A stretch of 64,000 nucleotides of DNA, from the NCBI RefSeq assembly GCF_022811725.1, contig NZ_CP094527.1, forward strand, positions 868,001 to 932,000, read 5' to 3'. Positions 50,660-58,555 of this stretch are shown piece after piece. The notes below the pieces were generated by a model. The model saw only the letters and a list, made by a program, of their open reading frames with translations, did not search any database and had not been told where the DNA came from. The stretch's first letter is position 1, and each line of letters opens with the position of its first letter. Both the position numbers and the translations under genes were made by a program. Source of the stretch: Mucilaginibacter sp. SMC90. GTDB taxonomy: Bacteria; Bacteroidota; Bacteroidia; Sphingobacteriales; Sphingobacteriaceae.

Positions 50660-50787
50660 CTCACCCCCGACATCGCTTCGCTTGTCACCCCTCTCTGCGC
50701 AAGCACAAAGAGGGAATGTTATTTTTTCAACCCTCTTTGCGGCGAAGCCGGAGAGAGCGGGGGGTAGCGAAGCGCCGACCGGGTGAG
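50660..50787. repeat. Compound palindromic repeat between the TetR-like gene and trxA
   Basis: The gap 50546-50813 has no gene. It holds a long imperfect palindrome: outer arms CTCACCC (50660) and GGGTGAG (50781), then CGCTTCGCT (50674) with AGCGAAGCG (50766), and inner ACAAAGAGGG (50705-50714) with CCCTCTTTG (50731-50739). It is like the GC-rich palindromic repeats scattered in Sphingobacteriaceae genomes. Confidence 0.6.
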
Positions 50788-50813
50788 GCCATTATGCGCC
50801 ACGTTGTTCGCTT

Positions 50814-51110
50814 TTACAAAAACTGCTCTACCACCTGCTGTAACTGCCGGGCCTGCACTACGCCGCTTTGACGCCATTTACTTTGCCCATTTTGAAAAAT
50901 CATAAGGGTGGGCACGCTTTGTATACGGTATGCACTGGCCGCCGCAGGGTTTTTATCTATATCTATTTTGATGATCTTTACCTTATCTCCTAACGCTGTT
51001 TTTACATCGTGCAGTATAGGCGGCATCATTTTACAAGGCCCGCACCACTCGGCCGAAAAATCGACCAGTACCGGTGTTTCTGATGCTATTATTTCCTGGA
51101 AATTTGCCAT
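50814..51110 (-). CDS. trxA: Thioredoxin
   Basis: 98 residues, slightly shorter than E. coli thioredoxin because the first strand is trimmed. The redox motif is Trp22-Cys23-Gly-Pro-Cys26 in [16 protein letters not shown]; the cis-Pro loop is SVPTLMIF; and the Asp in VLVDFSAEW corresponds to the buried Asp that tunes the active Cys. It reduces protein disulfides in the cytoplasm using thioredoxin reductase. Its leader contains an inverted heptad array (51122-51237). Confidence 0.95.
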   Translation of the reverse strand: MANFQEIIASETPVLVDFSAEWCGPCKMMPPILHDVKTALGDKVKIIKIDIDKNPAAASAYRIQSVPTLMIFQNGQSKWRQSGVVQARQLQQVVEQFL

Positions 51111-51121
51111 AAGTCTTTTTA

Positions 51122-51237
51122 GTTAATGGTTAATAGTTCATGGATCATAGTTCGTAGAAATGGTTCTTCGCAGCAGTGCCTGTTATAATACTACATGCCT
51201 GACTATGAACTATCATCCATGAACCATGAACTACTCA
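51122..51237. repeat. Inverted heptad array between trxA and the esterase gene
   Basis: The left arm is five 7-base words of the type GTTNNTN in perfect phase (51122-51156); the right arm is five words of the type CTATGAA / CCATGAA (51203-51237). The spacer is 46 nt. In the divergent region it starts 12 nt from the trxA ATG and ends 73 nt before the ATG of the hydrolase. Confidence 0.82.
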
Positions 51238-51310
51238 AATTTAACCAATAACTTACGTAAAAGTTTAGTGTTTAAATGGCAAAGCATCGGTTATAAAGTA
51301 TATTTACTTT

Positions 51311-52192
51311 ATGCAAACAAAACTACGTATCTGCCTAATACTGGCGCTCTTTGTACTACCCTTTGCAGGCATGGCACAGGATGCCGTGATACCGCTTTGG
51401 CCAAACGGGGCACCGGGTTTTGAAAATCGCCGCAATGAGCCGGAGCAGGCTAAAGATTACTGGGTGAAAAATATTCACAATCCTTCGCTTACTGTTTTTT
51501 TACCACCTAAGGATAAAGCCAATGGGGCTGCAGTAGTGGTATGCCCGGGGGGCGGCCACCGGCTGTTGGTATATACTGCCGAAGGGGTTGACCCTGCCAG
51601 ATACCTTAATAGTTTAGGTGTTACTGTTTTTGTGCTGAAATACCGCTTGGGCAGGGATACACTATCGCCATACAAAATTGACGTGCATGCCAAACAGGAT
51701 GGTTATCGGGCTATGCGGCTGGTACGCAGCAAAGCAGCAGAATATGGGTTGGATACAAATCGTATCGGGATGATGGGTTTTTCGGCAGGGGGTGAGGTGG
51801 TTGATATGGTTGCCTACGGCGAGGGTAAAGCTGATCCGAAAGCAGCAGATCCGATAGACAGGTTAACTGCCCGGCCATCGTTTTTGATCCAGATCTATCC
51901 CGGGCCGCTTTATATTCCTGATAAATTACCTTATGACGCGCCGCCTGCGTTTTTATTGGCTGCCGATGATGATGTTTGTTGTTCGCCATCGGTAGTAAAA
52001 TTATTGCAGCGTTATCGCGAAGCAAAAATACCGGTTGAAGTACATATTTATACCCAGGGCGATCATGGCTTTAATATGGGTAACCGTTCAAAACTGCAAA
52101 GCATCAGTACCTGGCCCCAACGTATGGCCGACTGGCTGGCCGATAATAATTACCTGCATCCAGTCGCAGCTAAAAAGATGAAGGTTCATTAA
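51311..52192 (+). CDS. Secreted alpha/beta hydrolase (acetyl-xylan-esterase-like)
   Basis: 293 residues; signal peptide 1-22 (ending GMAQ). An alpha/beta hydrolase fold with oxyanion-type motif CPGGGH (about residue 78), nucleophile Ser158 in MMGFSAGG, and acid/His candidates in AADDDVC and QGDHGFNMG. Close in pattern to BD-FAE/acetyl-xylan or related carbohydrate esterases that begin with IPLWPNGAPG, which matches the family's start here (VIPLWPNGAPGFENR). It likely works in the periplasm on acylated sugars. The gene stands alone and is followed by the hairpin 52212-52259. Confidence 0.88.
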   Translation: MQTKLRICLILALFVLPFAGMAQDAVIPLWPNGAPGFENRRNEPEQAKDYWVKNIHNPSLTVFLPPKDKANGAAVVVCPGGGHRLLVYTAEGVDPARYLNSLGVTVFVLKYRLGRDTLSPYKIDVHAKQDGYRAMRLVRSKAAEYGLDTNRIGMMGFSAGGEVVDMVAYGEGKADPKAADPIDRLTARPSFLIQIYPGPLYIPDKLPYDAPPAFLLAADDDVCCSPSVVKLLQRYREAKIPVEVHIYTQGDHGFNMGNRSKLQSISTWPQRMADWLADNNYLHPVAAKKMKVH

Positions 52193-52211
52193 ATATTAAA
52201 TGCGAAAAAAT

Positions 52212-52259
52212 AAAAAGAGAGGCATATGCGTTTGGCTTAACCGCATAGCCTTCTCTTTT
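52212..52259 (+). terminator. Terminator of the esterase-like gene
   Basis: A stem with bulges: AAAAGAGAGGC-A-TATGCG (52213-52230) pairs with CGCATA-GCC-TTCTCTTTT (52242-52259), loop of 11 nt. Confidence 0.75.
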
Positions 52260-52353
52260 AACAATAGCCCCTATTGTACCCCTACGTTCGGGGACTAATG
52301 TATCTTGTGGCAGCTTTCAGTTAAGGCTGCGTTTGTTATGCAGATTTTTTGCA

Positions 52354-53184
52354 TTAATTTATTTTTGTACAATTTTCCAACACCTCGGTGCGCCTGTTAA
52401 GGGAATAAGTAACATCATTAACAGATTTGTAACTGAGAGTTGTTGTTTTTAGCGATGTTACCAGTACTACCCCCGAAAAATTATCTACTACCAGTACCCC
52501 ATTCACATTGCTGTTTTGTTCTGTCGATGATGATGTACTGGTGAGCATCAGATTGGTGTACTTATCAGGTTCTGCCGATTGCTGTACCGTATAAGTAGTG
52601 TTTACTTTCTCGTTGCCGGGCGATAGGTTGCTTGTCCAGCTGGTGCCTGTTTTTAATGCAGCCGAATTATCGCTAACTAAATCTAAACGCGAACCCCTTG
52701 TAAACTGATCCTGTTTAAAGCCTGCAAATAACAGCAGTGTATCGTTAGCATATCGCTCATCCGGATCATTCACGTCAGTTATGATCCCGTTTTTATCAAT
52801 AGTAAGTGTTACTGATTTGCCAATAAGGCTTTGAAGTGCCATCTGGATGTATGAACTGCTATCGGCAGTTTTATCGGAGTCATATTCCAGTTTTTTATTA
52901 AATGCATCCAGCGTGTCGGTAATCTGCTTTGTGGTAACGGTTAAAATAAACCCGGTTTCGGTAACGCCGGTTACTTTGTAGTGCTTTGATATTGAGGATC
53001 TTGTATTGATATTAAACGTTTGATTACCCCGCTGTAATACACTTGCCGCACTTATATAAGTTGTTTTATTGTACTCGTCGCCTTGCTTAAGCAAAAGCTC
53101 GCGACGTTGAGCATTGCCTGTGCAGGCAATAAACAGCAATAAGGCAGTTAAAGCTGTTTTTGTATTGAACATGTATTTTTTCAT
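52354..53184 (-). CDS. Secreted beta-rich protein, DUF6263-like
   Basis: 276 residues with a signal peptide (ends ACTGNAQ at about residue 26; a start four codons later at 53172 would also give it). The mature part is a series of beta-strands: LKQGDEYNKTTYISAASVLQRGNQTFNINTRSS, FILTVTTKQITDTLDAFNKKLEYDSD, IGKSVTLTIDKNGIITDVND, and a last strand pair ending LSYKSVNDVTYSLNRRTEVLENC. This looks like DUF6263, a periplasmic lipid- or peptide-binding-like sandwich in Bacteroidota. Function unknown. Its neighbours on the same strand are two further secreted proteins. Confidence 0.65.
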   Translation of the reverse strand: MKKYMFNTKTALTALLLFIACTGNAQRRELLLKQGDEYNKTTYISAASVLQRGNQTFNINTRSSISKHYKVTGVTETGFILTVTTKQITDTLDAFNKKLEYDSDKTADSSSYIQMALQSLIGKSVTLTIDKNGIITDVNDPDERYANDTLLLFAGFKQDQFTRGSRLDLVSDNSAALKTGTSWTSNLSPGNEKVNTTYTVQQSAEPDKYTNLMLTSTSSSTEQNSNVNGVLVVDNFSGVVLVTSLKTTTLSYKSVNDVTYSLNRRTEVLENCTKIN

Positions 53185-53244
53185 ACTTAACCTGTTTGTT
53201 TGGTACTCACGGTTTTTAAAGAAAGATCAGTAGTTATATACCTG

Positions 53245-53631
53245 TTAATGACCTGGCATATGGGTAGGTGGCGGCATGTGCGTAGGCGGCGGCATATGGG
53301 TTGGTGGCGGCATATGAGTAGGCGGTGGCATGTGCGTTGGTGGTGGCATATGGGTTGGCGGCGGCATATGCGGCCCTGGCCCCGGTGGTGGCGGAGTTAG
53401 GGGGATATTAGGCGGCTTAATCGGCGGCACCGGTATAACAGGTTTATAGGGCGGTGGAGGCAGCGGCGGCAATACCGGTGGAGGTATAACCGGTGGCGGC
53501 GGTGTGTAAGGCGGAATAGGCGGCGGTACGTTCCAATCGGACTGATTGTTTCTGCTTTGTGCAGATGCCCGTTTAGTGCTTATGACCAAAGTTACGGACA
53601 CGACTAATGCTGCTATGATTATTTTTTTCAT
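53245..53631 (-). CDS. Secreted proline-rich protein with HMPPPT tandem repeats
   Basis: 128 residues: signal peptide to about residue 24 (ending RASAQ), then proline-rich sequence throughout. Residues 27-85 are runs such as PPPIPPYTPPPP; residues about 88-124 are six consecutive hexapeptides HMPPPT, ending PGH. The DNA unit is 18 bp (53255-53362). It would form a stiff polyproline-II rod; histidines spaced six apart could bind metal. Short length changes by unit loss or gain are likely. No homologue is recognised. It may be an envelope stalk or spacer. Confidence 0.75.
   Translation of the reverse strand: MKKIIIAALVVSVTLVISTKRASAQSRNNQSDWNVPPPIPPYTPPPPVIPPPVLPPLPPPPYKPVIPVPPIKPPNIPLTPPPPGPGPHMPPPTHMPPPTHMPPPTHMPPPTHMPPPTHMPPPTHMPGH
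53255..53362 (-). repeat. 18-bp tandem repeats encoding HMPPPT
   Basis: Six units of 18 bp (53255-53272, 53273-53290 and so on), beginning GGCAT on the plus strand. Units differ at third codon positions (ATG/GTG-like silent changes), so the amino-acid repeat is more conserved than the DNA, suggesting selection on the protein. Confidence 0.9.
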
Positions 53632-53679
53632 GGCTTTATGTTTTTTATATGAAATAATTATGCTTTACTGAGTATAGAG

Positions 53680-54549
53680 TTATCGTCGGTTTAAGGAGAG
53701 TGGATAACCGACGGAGAACACCATATTTGCCTTATCATTGGTATACCGGGTAAGGTTTGCAAACCCTACCGCTAAGCTTAAAGGTGCCGGGAATGGCCTG
53801 ATGCCTGCCGAAATGCCGAGGTTCATGCCTGTCCATTCCGCGTTTATATTTACATGCTGGATAAGCTCATAGGATACGCTGCCAAACACAGCTGTGCCAT
53901 GTTTTCCCCGGCCTGCTGCAATATCTTTGGGGCTTTTTTCATAAAACCTGCCGCTGCCTATACCTACTGTATAACTAAGCCTCGAACAACCGGGAGTTAA
54001 TGATTTAATGGTTTGTATGGCGTGGCTTACTGCTAAATAAAAGGTTGATCCGGAGGCATCCGATTGCCTTGCGTTGGCAAACATTTGCAATGCGCCTGCC
54101 GATATACTTGTTCCGGCAAATAATCTGCGGCTTACAATAAAATTTCCCGAAAAGTCCCTGAACTTGTGTACATCGGTCATATTTAAACTGGCAGCAAAGT
54201 TTATTGCTTTTGCCGGGTTACCAACACATGCTCCTACCGAGGTAATCAGATCGGCTTTGTTGTTTCTGTATGCCTCGGGGTAAGTTGCGCCGATACCTCC
54301 AAACAAATAAGTGCCATATCCGCCAAAGCCCGATGGTATCAGGATACCGCCTGGGGCATCGCTGGGGTAAAGCTCATTTTGTGCCTGGGTTGTTTGCAGG
54401 TTAGTTTGGGGCGTCGGTGCCAAAAAATCGTCCATTTTTTGCGTGAGCTCCTTTTCAAATTGGTTTTGACTATAAGCATTTTGGGTACTCAAACAAAGTG
54501 CCGTTATGGCGCAGCACATGAGTATCCATATATTGGTTTTACAGATCAT
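53680..54549 (-). CDS. Putative outer-membrane beta-barrel protein
   Basis: 289 residues from ATG 54549, where the signal MICKTNIWILMCCAITALCLSTQNAYSQ starts; 25 upstream codons are open but not signal-like. After a helical linker (about 29-65) comes a glycine-rich series of amphipathic strands: GFGGYGTYLFGGIGATYP, SFGS-type strands, CSRLSYTVGIGSGRFYE, KHGTAVFGSVSYELIQHVNINAEWTGMNLGISAGIRPF, SLAVGFANLTRY, ending MVFSVGYPL. The pattern fits a barrel of about 10 to 12 strands without extracellular domains. Substrate unknown. Follows the HMPPPT-protein on the same strand. Confidence 0.7.
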   Translation of the reverse strand: MICKTNIWILMCCAITALCLSTQNAYSQNQFEKELTQKMDDFLAPTPQTNLQTTQAQNELYPSDAPGGILIPSGFGGYGTYLFGGIGATYPEAYRNNKADLITSVGACVGNPAKAINFAASLNMTDVHKFRDFSGNFIVSRRLFAGTSISAGALQMFANARQSDASGSTFYLAVSHAIQTIKSLTPGCSRLSYTVGIGSGRFYEKSPKDIAAGRGKHGTAVFGSVSYELIQHVNINAEWTGMNLGISAGIRPFPAPLSLAVGFANLTRYTNDKANMVFSVGYPLSLNRR

Positions 54550-54889
54550 CTTAGTAAACAGGTTAGGTGTCAATGGTTGTGTCAAGCAGATCAATGCTGT
54601 TTGGCAGTGATCTAATGTATGCAATTTAGATGCAAAAAAGCAATGGCCAGTTTTTCGTTTTATAGATAAAATGGCAGCTTAATAGCGTGCTAATGGTAAC
54701 AGCATTTTGAAAGCCCGGTATCTTGTTATTTGCGGGCCCGGCAGCAAGGGTACATGCTTGTGACTTTTCCATTGTGATTTTTGGGTTGTTTTTATATCAC
54801 AATTTTACGGAGCCGCTATTGGGTGTACAATACCAAGTGGTTTGTATTTTGGTAGTAAAGTGATTTTTTGAAACAGAAGTATGATAAAT

Positions 54890-54926
54890 GCAAATCCCCT
54901 CTTTGCAAAGCAGCGAGGGGATTTGC
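54890..54926. repeat. Perfect 12-bp hairpin in the 54550-54962 gap
   Basis: The gap of about 410 bases has no gene. Its only clear structure is a 12-bp perfect stem (54890-54901 with 54915-54926; arms GCAAATCCCCTC and GAGGGGATTTGC) with a 13-nt loop containing TTTGCAAAGCAGC. It has no T-run on either strand, so it is a palindromic repeat rather than a terminator. Confidence 0.6.
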
Positions 54927-54962
54927 CAGGAGGCATCAATACCACCTAATAAATTAGGTTAT

Positions 54963-56207
54963 CTATTTCTTCTCATCTAATACAACCCACCTGTTCACGG
55001 TATTATTTACCCCTTCAATAACAACCTTATAAAATTTAGAAGGCATATTCTTAACGTCAACCAGCGCATGCTCATTGGTAACAGGCACGGTAGCTAATAA
55101 TTTATATTCGTCGGTTTTGCCTTCTTTAAAGGTATTACCGGCAGATACCCAAATTTTTACATTGCCCTTATTGTCGAGGGCTTTCCAGCTAATATCCAAT
55201 GAACCTTGAACATAATTAGATGTAGCCTCTGCAACAGAAACAGTGCCAATAAGCGATATGCCGTCCATTTCGCGTTGTTGCGCTTCGGGCACTTTTACGT
55301 TCAGAAAGCTGTTGATTGATGGGGTAATGTCAACAATGCCCGGAGTATAATATTTAGCATAATTGTTAAGTGGGCGGTAGCTGGTAACCATCCAGGTTGA
55401 ACGCTGGCGGGTGCTTTGACCACCATGATCTTTACCGTTTGCTTCACTGCGGCCGTGATCTGTTGTGATGAAGATGAGCCAGTCTTCTTTAAAATGTTGC
55501 TTTCTGTATTGTATTGCCGCCCAGATCTTACCAACCTGCGCATCCATTTTTTCAATAGCATCGTAATATTGAGGACTATCGCCGTATTGGTGGCCCATAT
55601 CGTCTGTATACTCCAGGTAAACCCATGAAAGGTCGGGAGCTTTATCTTTAATGCATGCTGCCGCCGAGGCTGCAACCTGCTCATCTATCAGGTGCATATA
55701 ATTACCGGCTTTATCATGCGGAAATTTAACGGTATCCAGTTCATAGCCATCGTAAGCATAATCGGGATGGATGTTTCCGGCTTCGGGTAATTTATCACCA
55801 ATGAGCTTGGTCCGGTTGTCGGTCCAGCTGCTGAATATAGCTGTTTTTTTGTCAGGATAAGCATTTTTAAACATCCTGAACACATTCCAGTAATTGTAAT
55901 TTGGAGCTTTGATATCATTGCCCCAAACATTGTGTTTGTTAACCCAGGTAGCGGTAAGTAAACTGTTGTAGCCATTGGCCGATATGGTTGGTGTTTGCGA
56001 ATAGCCGCCTTTTTCGCCGCCAACATGTGCACGTAGGTAGGTGCCTTGTTTGGCTATCAGCTTAAGATTAGGGGTATTTAGCTTTTCAATCACATCGGCG
56101 GGAATGCCATCGGCAATAATAAAAACAGCTTTTCGGGTTTGTGCAGCGGCATTCAGCCCGGCAGATAGCAACAGCGCTAAAGTTGCAGTTTTAAGTAGAT
56201 TTTGCAT
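54963..56207 (-). CDS. Type I phosphodiesterase / nucleotide pyrophosphatase-like secreted phosphatase
   Basis: 414 residues from the ATG at 56207 (MQNLLK; an ATG four codons earlier is in frame). A signal peptide precedes the alkaline-phosphatase fold. The metal ligands are visible: Asp in [12 protein letters not shown], Thr in [16 protein letters not shown] (nucleophile region), Asp/His in [12 protein letters not shown] and the DHG site [17 protein letters not shown]. It matches ENPP-type enzymes (two zinc ions) that cleave phosphodiester or pyrophosphate bonds. The C-terminal 100 residues are a beta-sandwich extension ([20 protein letters not shown]) not in the catalytic core. Periplasmic. 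Alone on its transcript. Confidence 0.87.
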   Translation of the reverse strand: MQNLLKTATLALLLSAGLNAAAQTRKAVFIIADGIPADVIEKLNTPNLKLIAKQGTYLRAHVGGEKGGYSQTPTISANGYNSLLTATWVNKHNVWGNDIKAPNYNYWNVFRMFKNAYPDKKTAIFSSWTDNRTKLIGDKLPEAGNIHPDYAYDGYELDTVKFPHDKAGNYMHLIDEQVAASAAACIKDKAPDLSWVYLEYTDDMGHQYGDSPQYYDAIEKMDAQVGKIWAAIQYRKQHFKEDWLIFITTDHGRSEANGKDHGGQSTRQRSTWMVTSYRPLNNYAKYYTPGIVDITPSINSFLNVKVPEAQQREMDGISLIGTVSVAEATSNYVQGSLDISWKALDNKGNVKIWVSAGNTFKEGKTDEYKLLATVPVTNEHALVDVKNMPSKFYKVVIEGVNNTVNRWVVLDEKK

Positions 56208-56361
56208 CGGTGTAAGCAAGTATTTTTTAAAGGACTAAACTACGGCATTTTAAAAGTACAGACGTTAAAAAAATGTTATGCTTTTTATCGGCAATAAATT
56301 TATAACAGGCTGTAGCGTAATTCATTTACCGTTCGTAATGATTAATTGTAAACCTAAAACT

Positions 56362-57594
56362 ATGATGCGCAAAATAACCTTACTCGGTCTTGGAATTTTA
56401 GCAATAACAGCCTGTAAAAAAGGGGGGAATGGTCCTATCAACAACGGGCCGGGTAAAGATCTGGTGCTTTCGGCAATTGAGCAGCAACAAATTGGGCCTG
56501 GTAATGCTTTTACACTTAAACTGTTTAAAGCTAATGTAAACACAGTTACAGACAATCAAAACCTGATTGTTTCTCCGCTAAGCGTGAGCTTTGCCATGGG
56601 CATGACCAGCAATGGGGCCAGCGGACAAACGCTCACAGATATCCGTAAAACGATGGATTTTGATGGCTTTACCGAAGACCAGGTAAATGCCTACCATCAT
56701 AACCTTATCACCAATCTTCCTGATCTTGATCCCAACACAACACTTAAAATAGCCAATTCCATTTGGTATGCTAATAATTTCACCCCGCTGCCCGCATTTA
56801 TAAAAACCAATACCGATTTTTATAACGCCGAAGTAAAAGCGCTTGATTTTACAGATAAAACAGGATCGACAAATACCATTAACAGCTGGGTAAGCGGACA
56901 AACTAATAATAAGATAACCAAAATCATTTACCAGGTTGCTGATGGGGCCCGCATGTACCTTATCAATGCCATTTATTTTAAAAGTAGTTGGAAAAAGCGC
57001 TTTGACGCTGCTAAAACTTATAAAGCGCCATTTCACCTGAGCAGCAGCAGCACTGTACAGGCCGATTTTATGACCAATAATGATGTTGATCTTAAAGCTG
57101 CTTTTACCGATGATGCCAGCGTGGTTGAGTTGCCTTATAGCAACAGCAAGTACAGTATGGTAATGATCATGCCCGATGCCGATTTGAAAACCTTCGCCCT
57201 CGGCCTTGATTCGGCTAAGTGGAATTTGTTGATGAGTAAACTCACCAACGCCAAATCAACTATTACACTGCCTAAGTTTAAATTTAGCTATGGTATCGAC
57301 TTAAAGGATATCCTGAAATCATTGGGTATGAGCATAGCCTTTAGTGACCAGGCTGATTTTAGCCGGATTAGCGGAAGCGGCCTTACCATAACCGAAGTGA
57401 AGCACAAAGCCTATATCGATGTGAATGAGGACGGTACCGAAGCTGCAGCGGTAACATCTGTAGGTGTGGGGCTTACAGCAGCGCCAACAAAAAACATCGT
57501 TCTGGATAAGCCATTTATTTTTGCTATCAGGGAAATGAAAACCGGTTTGATATTATTTGCAGGAATAGTTAATGACCCTACAAAGAGCGAATAA
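56362..57594 (+). CDS. Serpin (serine protease inhibitor) lipoprotein
   Basis: 410 residues from ATG 56362 (another ATG follows at once; 28 upstream codons are open but not signal-like). Signal and lipobox AITAC anchor it to a membrane. The serpin fold is complete: NLIVSPLSVSFAMGMTSNGASGQT near the start, the hexapeptide region IYFKSSWKKRF, NSKYSMVMIMPD, and the C-terminal LDKPFIFAIREMKTGLILFAGIV. The reactive-centre hinge is EDGTEAAAVTSVGVG, which has the small residues needed to insert into the sheet, so inhibition is likely. By position P1 falls near Leu-Thr (GLTAAP), suggesting chymotrypsin/elastase-like targets. Bacterial serpins are uncommon. Confidence 0.93.
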   Translation: MMRKITLLGLGILAITACKKGGNGPINNGPGKDLVLSAIEQQQIGPGNAFTLKLFKANVNTVTDNQNLIVSPLSVSFAMGMTSNGASGQTLTDIRKTMDFDGFTEDQVNAYHHNLITNLPDLDPNTTLKIANSIWYANNFTPLPAFIKTNTDFYNAEVKALDFTDKTGSTNTINSWVSGQTNNKITKIIYQVADGARMYLINAIYFKSSWKKRFDAAKTYKAPFHLSSSSTVQADFMTNNDVDLKAAFTDDASVVELPYSNSKYSMVMIMPDADLKTFALGLDSAKWNLLMSKLTNAKSTITLPKFKFSYGIDLKDILKSLGMSIAFSDQADFSRISGSGLTITEVKHKAYIDVNEDGTEAAAVTSVGVGLTAAPTKNIVLDKPFIFAIREMKTGLILFAGIVNDPTKSE

Positions 57595-57611
57595 AAGTTT
57601 TCATTATTATC

Positions 57612-58466
57612 TCAATACATTTCCACAAATGCCTTCAAAGCCCCTGATTGCGGTACATTTTTACGATAGATGAGTACTGTTGACATAGTGCCCAGTTCTT
57701 TGTTGAGCATATGTGTTTTAAGTTTACGGCCCTGGTAATACTGCTCAATAAGTTCGGCTGGAAGAATGCTGATGCCTAAGCCTGCTTCTACCAAGTTGAT
57801 GATCCCTTCGAGCGAGTTCAGTATGATGCTTTTGTACTGGATAATGCCTTTGGCGTTAAGCCATGCTTCCAGGCGCGCCCGGAAAACGCATCCCTGGTCA
57901 AATACAATTATTTTAAGAGGTTGGGCCATAAGTAATTCCTTTAGCTCGGGGCCATGGGCCGGGGCAATGATCACCAGCTGTTCTTCTTTAATATGTAGCT
58001 GTTCCAGCTCCGGCGAATTGATGGGGGCTGATACAAAGGCTGCATCCAGTTTATAATTGATCACGTCATTGATGAGGTCGCTGCGCATTTGCGATTTAAA
58101 CTCCAGGTCAACATCGGGATAAGCTTCTGTAAAACGGTTAAGGATATCGGGGACCTTGAACGCCATAGTGGTTTCAATACATCCTATTTTAAGGTTGCCG
58201 CTTACCTGGCTAAACTTTTTAATATCCTTTTTAGCTTCCTGCATTAAGTGGGCAATCTTTTTGCTGTATTGCATCAGCGTTTCGCCCGCGCTTGTCAAGG
58301 CCACTTTACGTGATGTGCGGGTGAACAGATCGGCTCCAAATTCTTCTTCCAGGTTTTTTATACGTGCTGTTACGTTTGATTGTACGGTATACATTGCCTC
58401 GGCCGCTTTAGTAAAACTTCCGTTAGTTGCTACCGCTTCAAATATTTTGAGATCATTGGTGTTCAT
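57612..58466 (-). CDS. LysR-type transcriptional regulator
   Basis: 284 residues. The N-terminal winged helix starts MNTNDLKIFEAVATNGSFTKAAEAMYTVQSNVTARIKNLEEEFGADLFTRTSRKVALTSAGE, the LTTR signature. The remaining residues form the substrate-binding domain with a periplasmic-binding-protein fold (KIGCIETTMAFKVPDIL..). It is divergent from the hydrolase gene at 58556, 89 nt away, and a palindrome lies in between (58494-58515). The usual design is that it activates the divergent gene in response to a small molecule and represses itself. The C-terminal end (SGALKAFVEMY) is complete. Confidence 0.93.
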   Translation of the reverse strand: MNTNDLKIFEAVATNGSFTKAAEAMYTVQSNVTARIKNLEEEFGADLFTRTSRKVALTSAGETLMQYSKKIAHLMQEAKKDIKKFSQVSGNLKIGCIETTMAFKVPDILNRFTEAYPDVDLEFKSQMRSDLINDVINYKLDAAFVSAPINSPELEQLHIKEEQLVIIAPAHGPELKELLMAQPLKIIVFDQGCVFRARLEAWLNAKGIIQYKSIILNSLEGIINLVEAGLGISILPAELIEQYYQGRKLKTHMLNKELGTMSTVLIYRKNVPQSGALKAFVEMY

Positions 58467-58493
58467 AAATCACTATTTATGATTTTTAATATC

Positions 58494-58536
58494 ATTATTA
58501 ATCGTTTTTAATAATCAAATATCGGTATTAAATTTG
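58494..58536 (+). promoter_or_regulatory. Candidate LysR operator and promoter of the hydrolase gene
   Basis: The palindrome ATTATTAA-N6-TTAATAAT (58494-58501 and 58508-58515) has the T-N11-A pattern of LysR binding sites. It overlaps where the -33 element should lie, followed by TAAATTTG (58529-58536), a perfect -7 element, 19 nt before the ATG. No TTG -33 element is present, so activation by the LysR protein is plausible. Confidence 0.5.
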
Positions 58537-58555
58537 AATCATCAAAACACAGCAA

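Noticed and set aside
53200..53400. Trp/Arg/His-rich frame opposite the HMPPPT gene
   Set aside because: It is only the reverse of an 18-bp repeat; the minus-strand frame has a signal peptide and a sensible repeat.
54890..54926. Terminator
   Set aside because: Perfect stem but no T-run on either strand and far from both gene ends; listed as a palindromic repeat.
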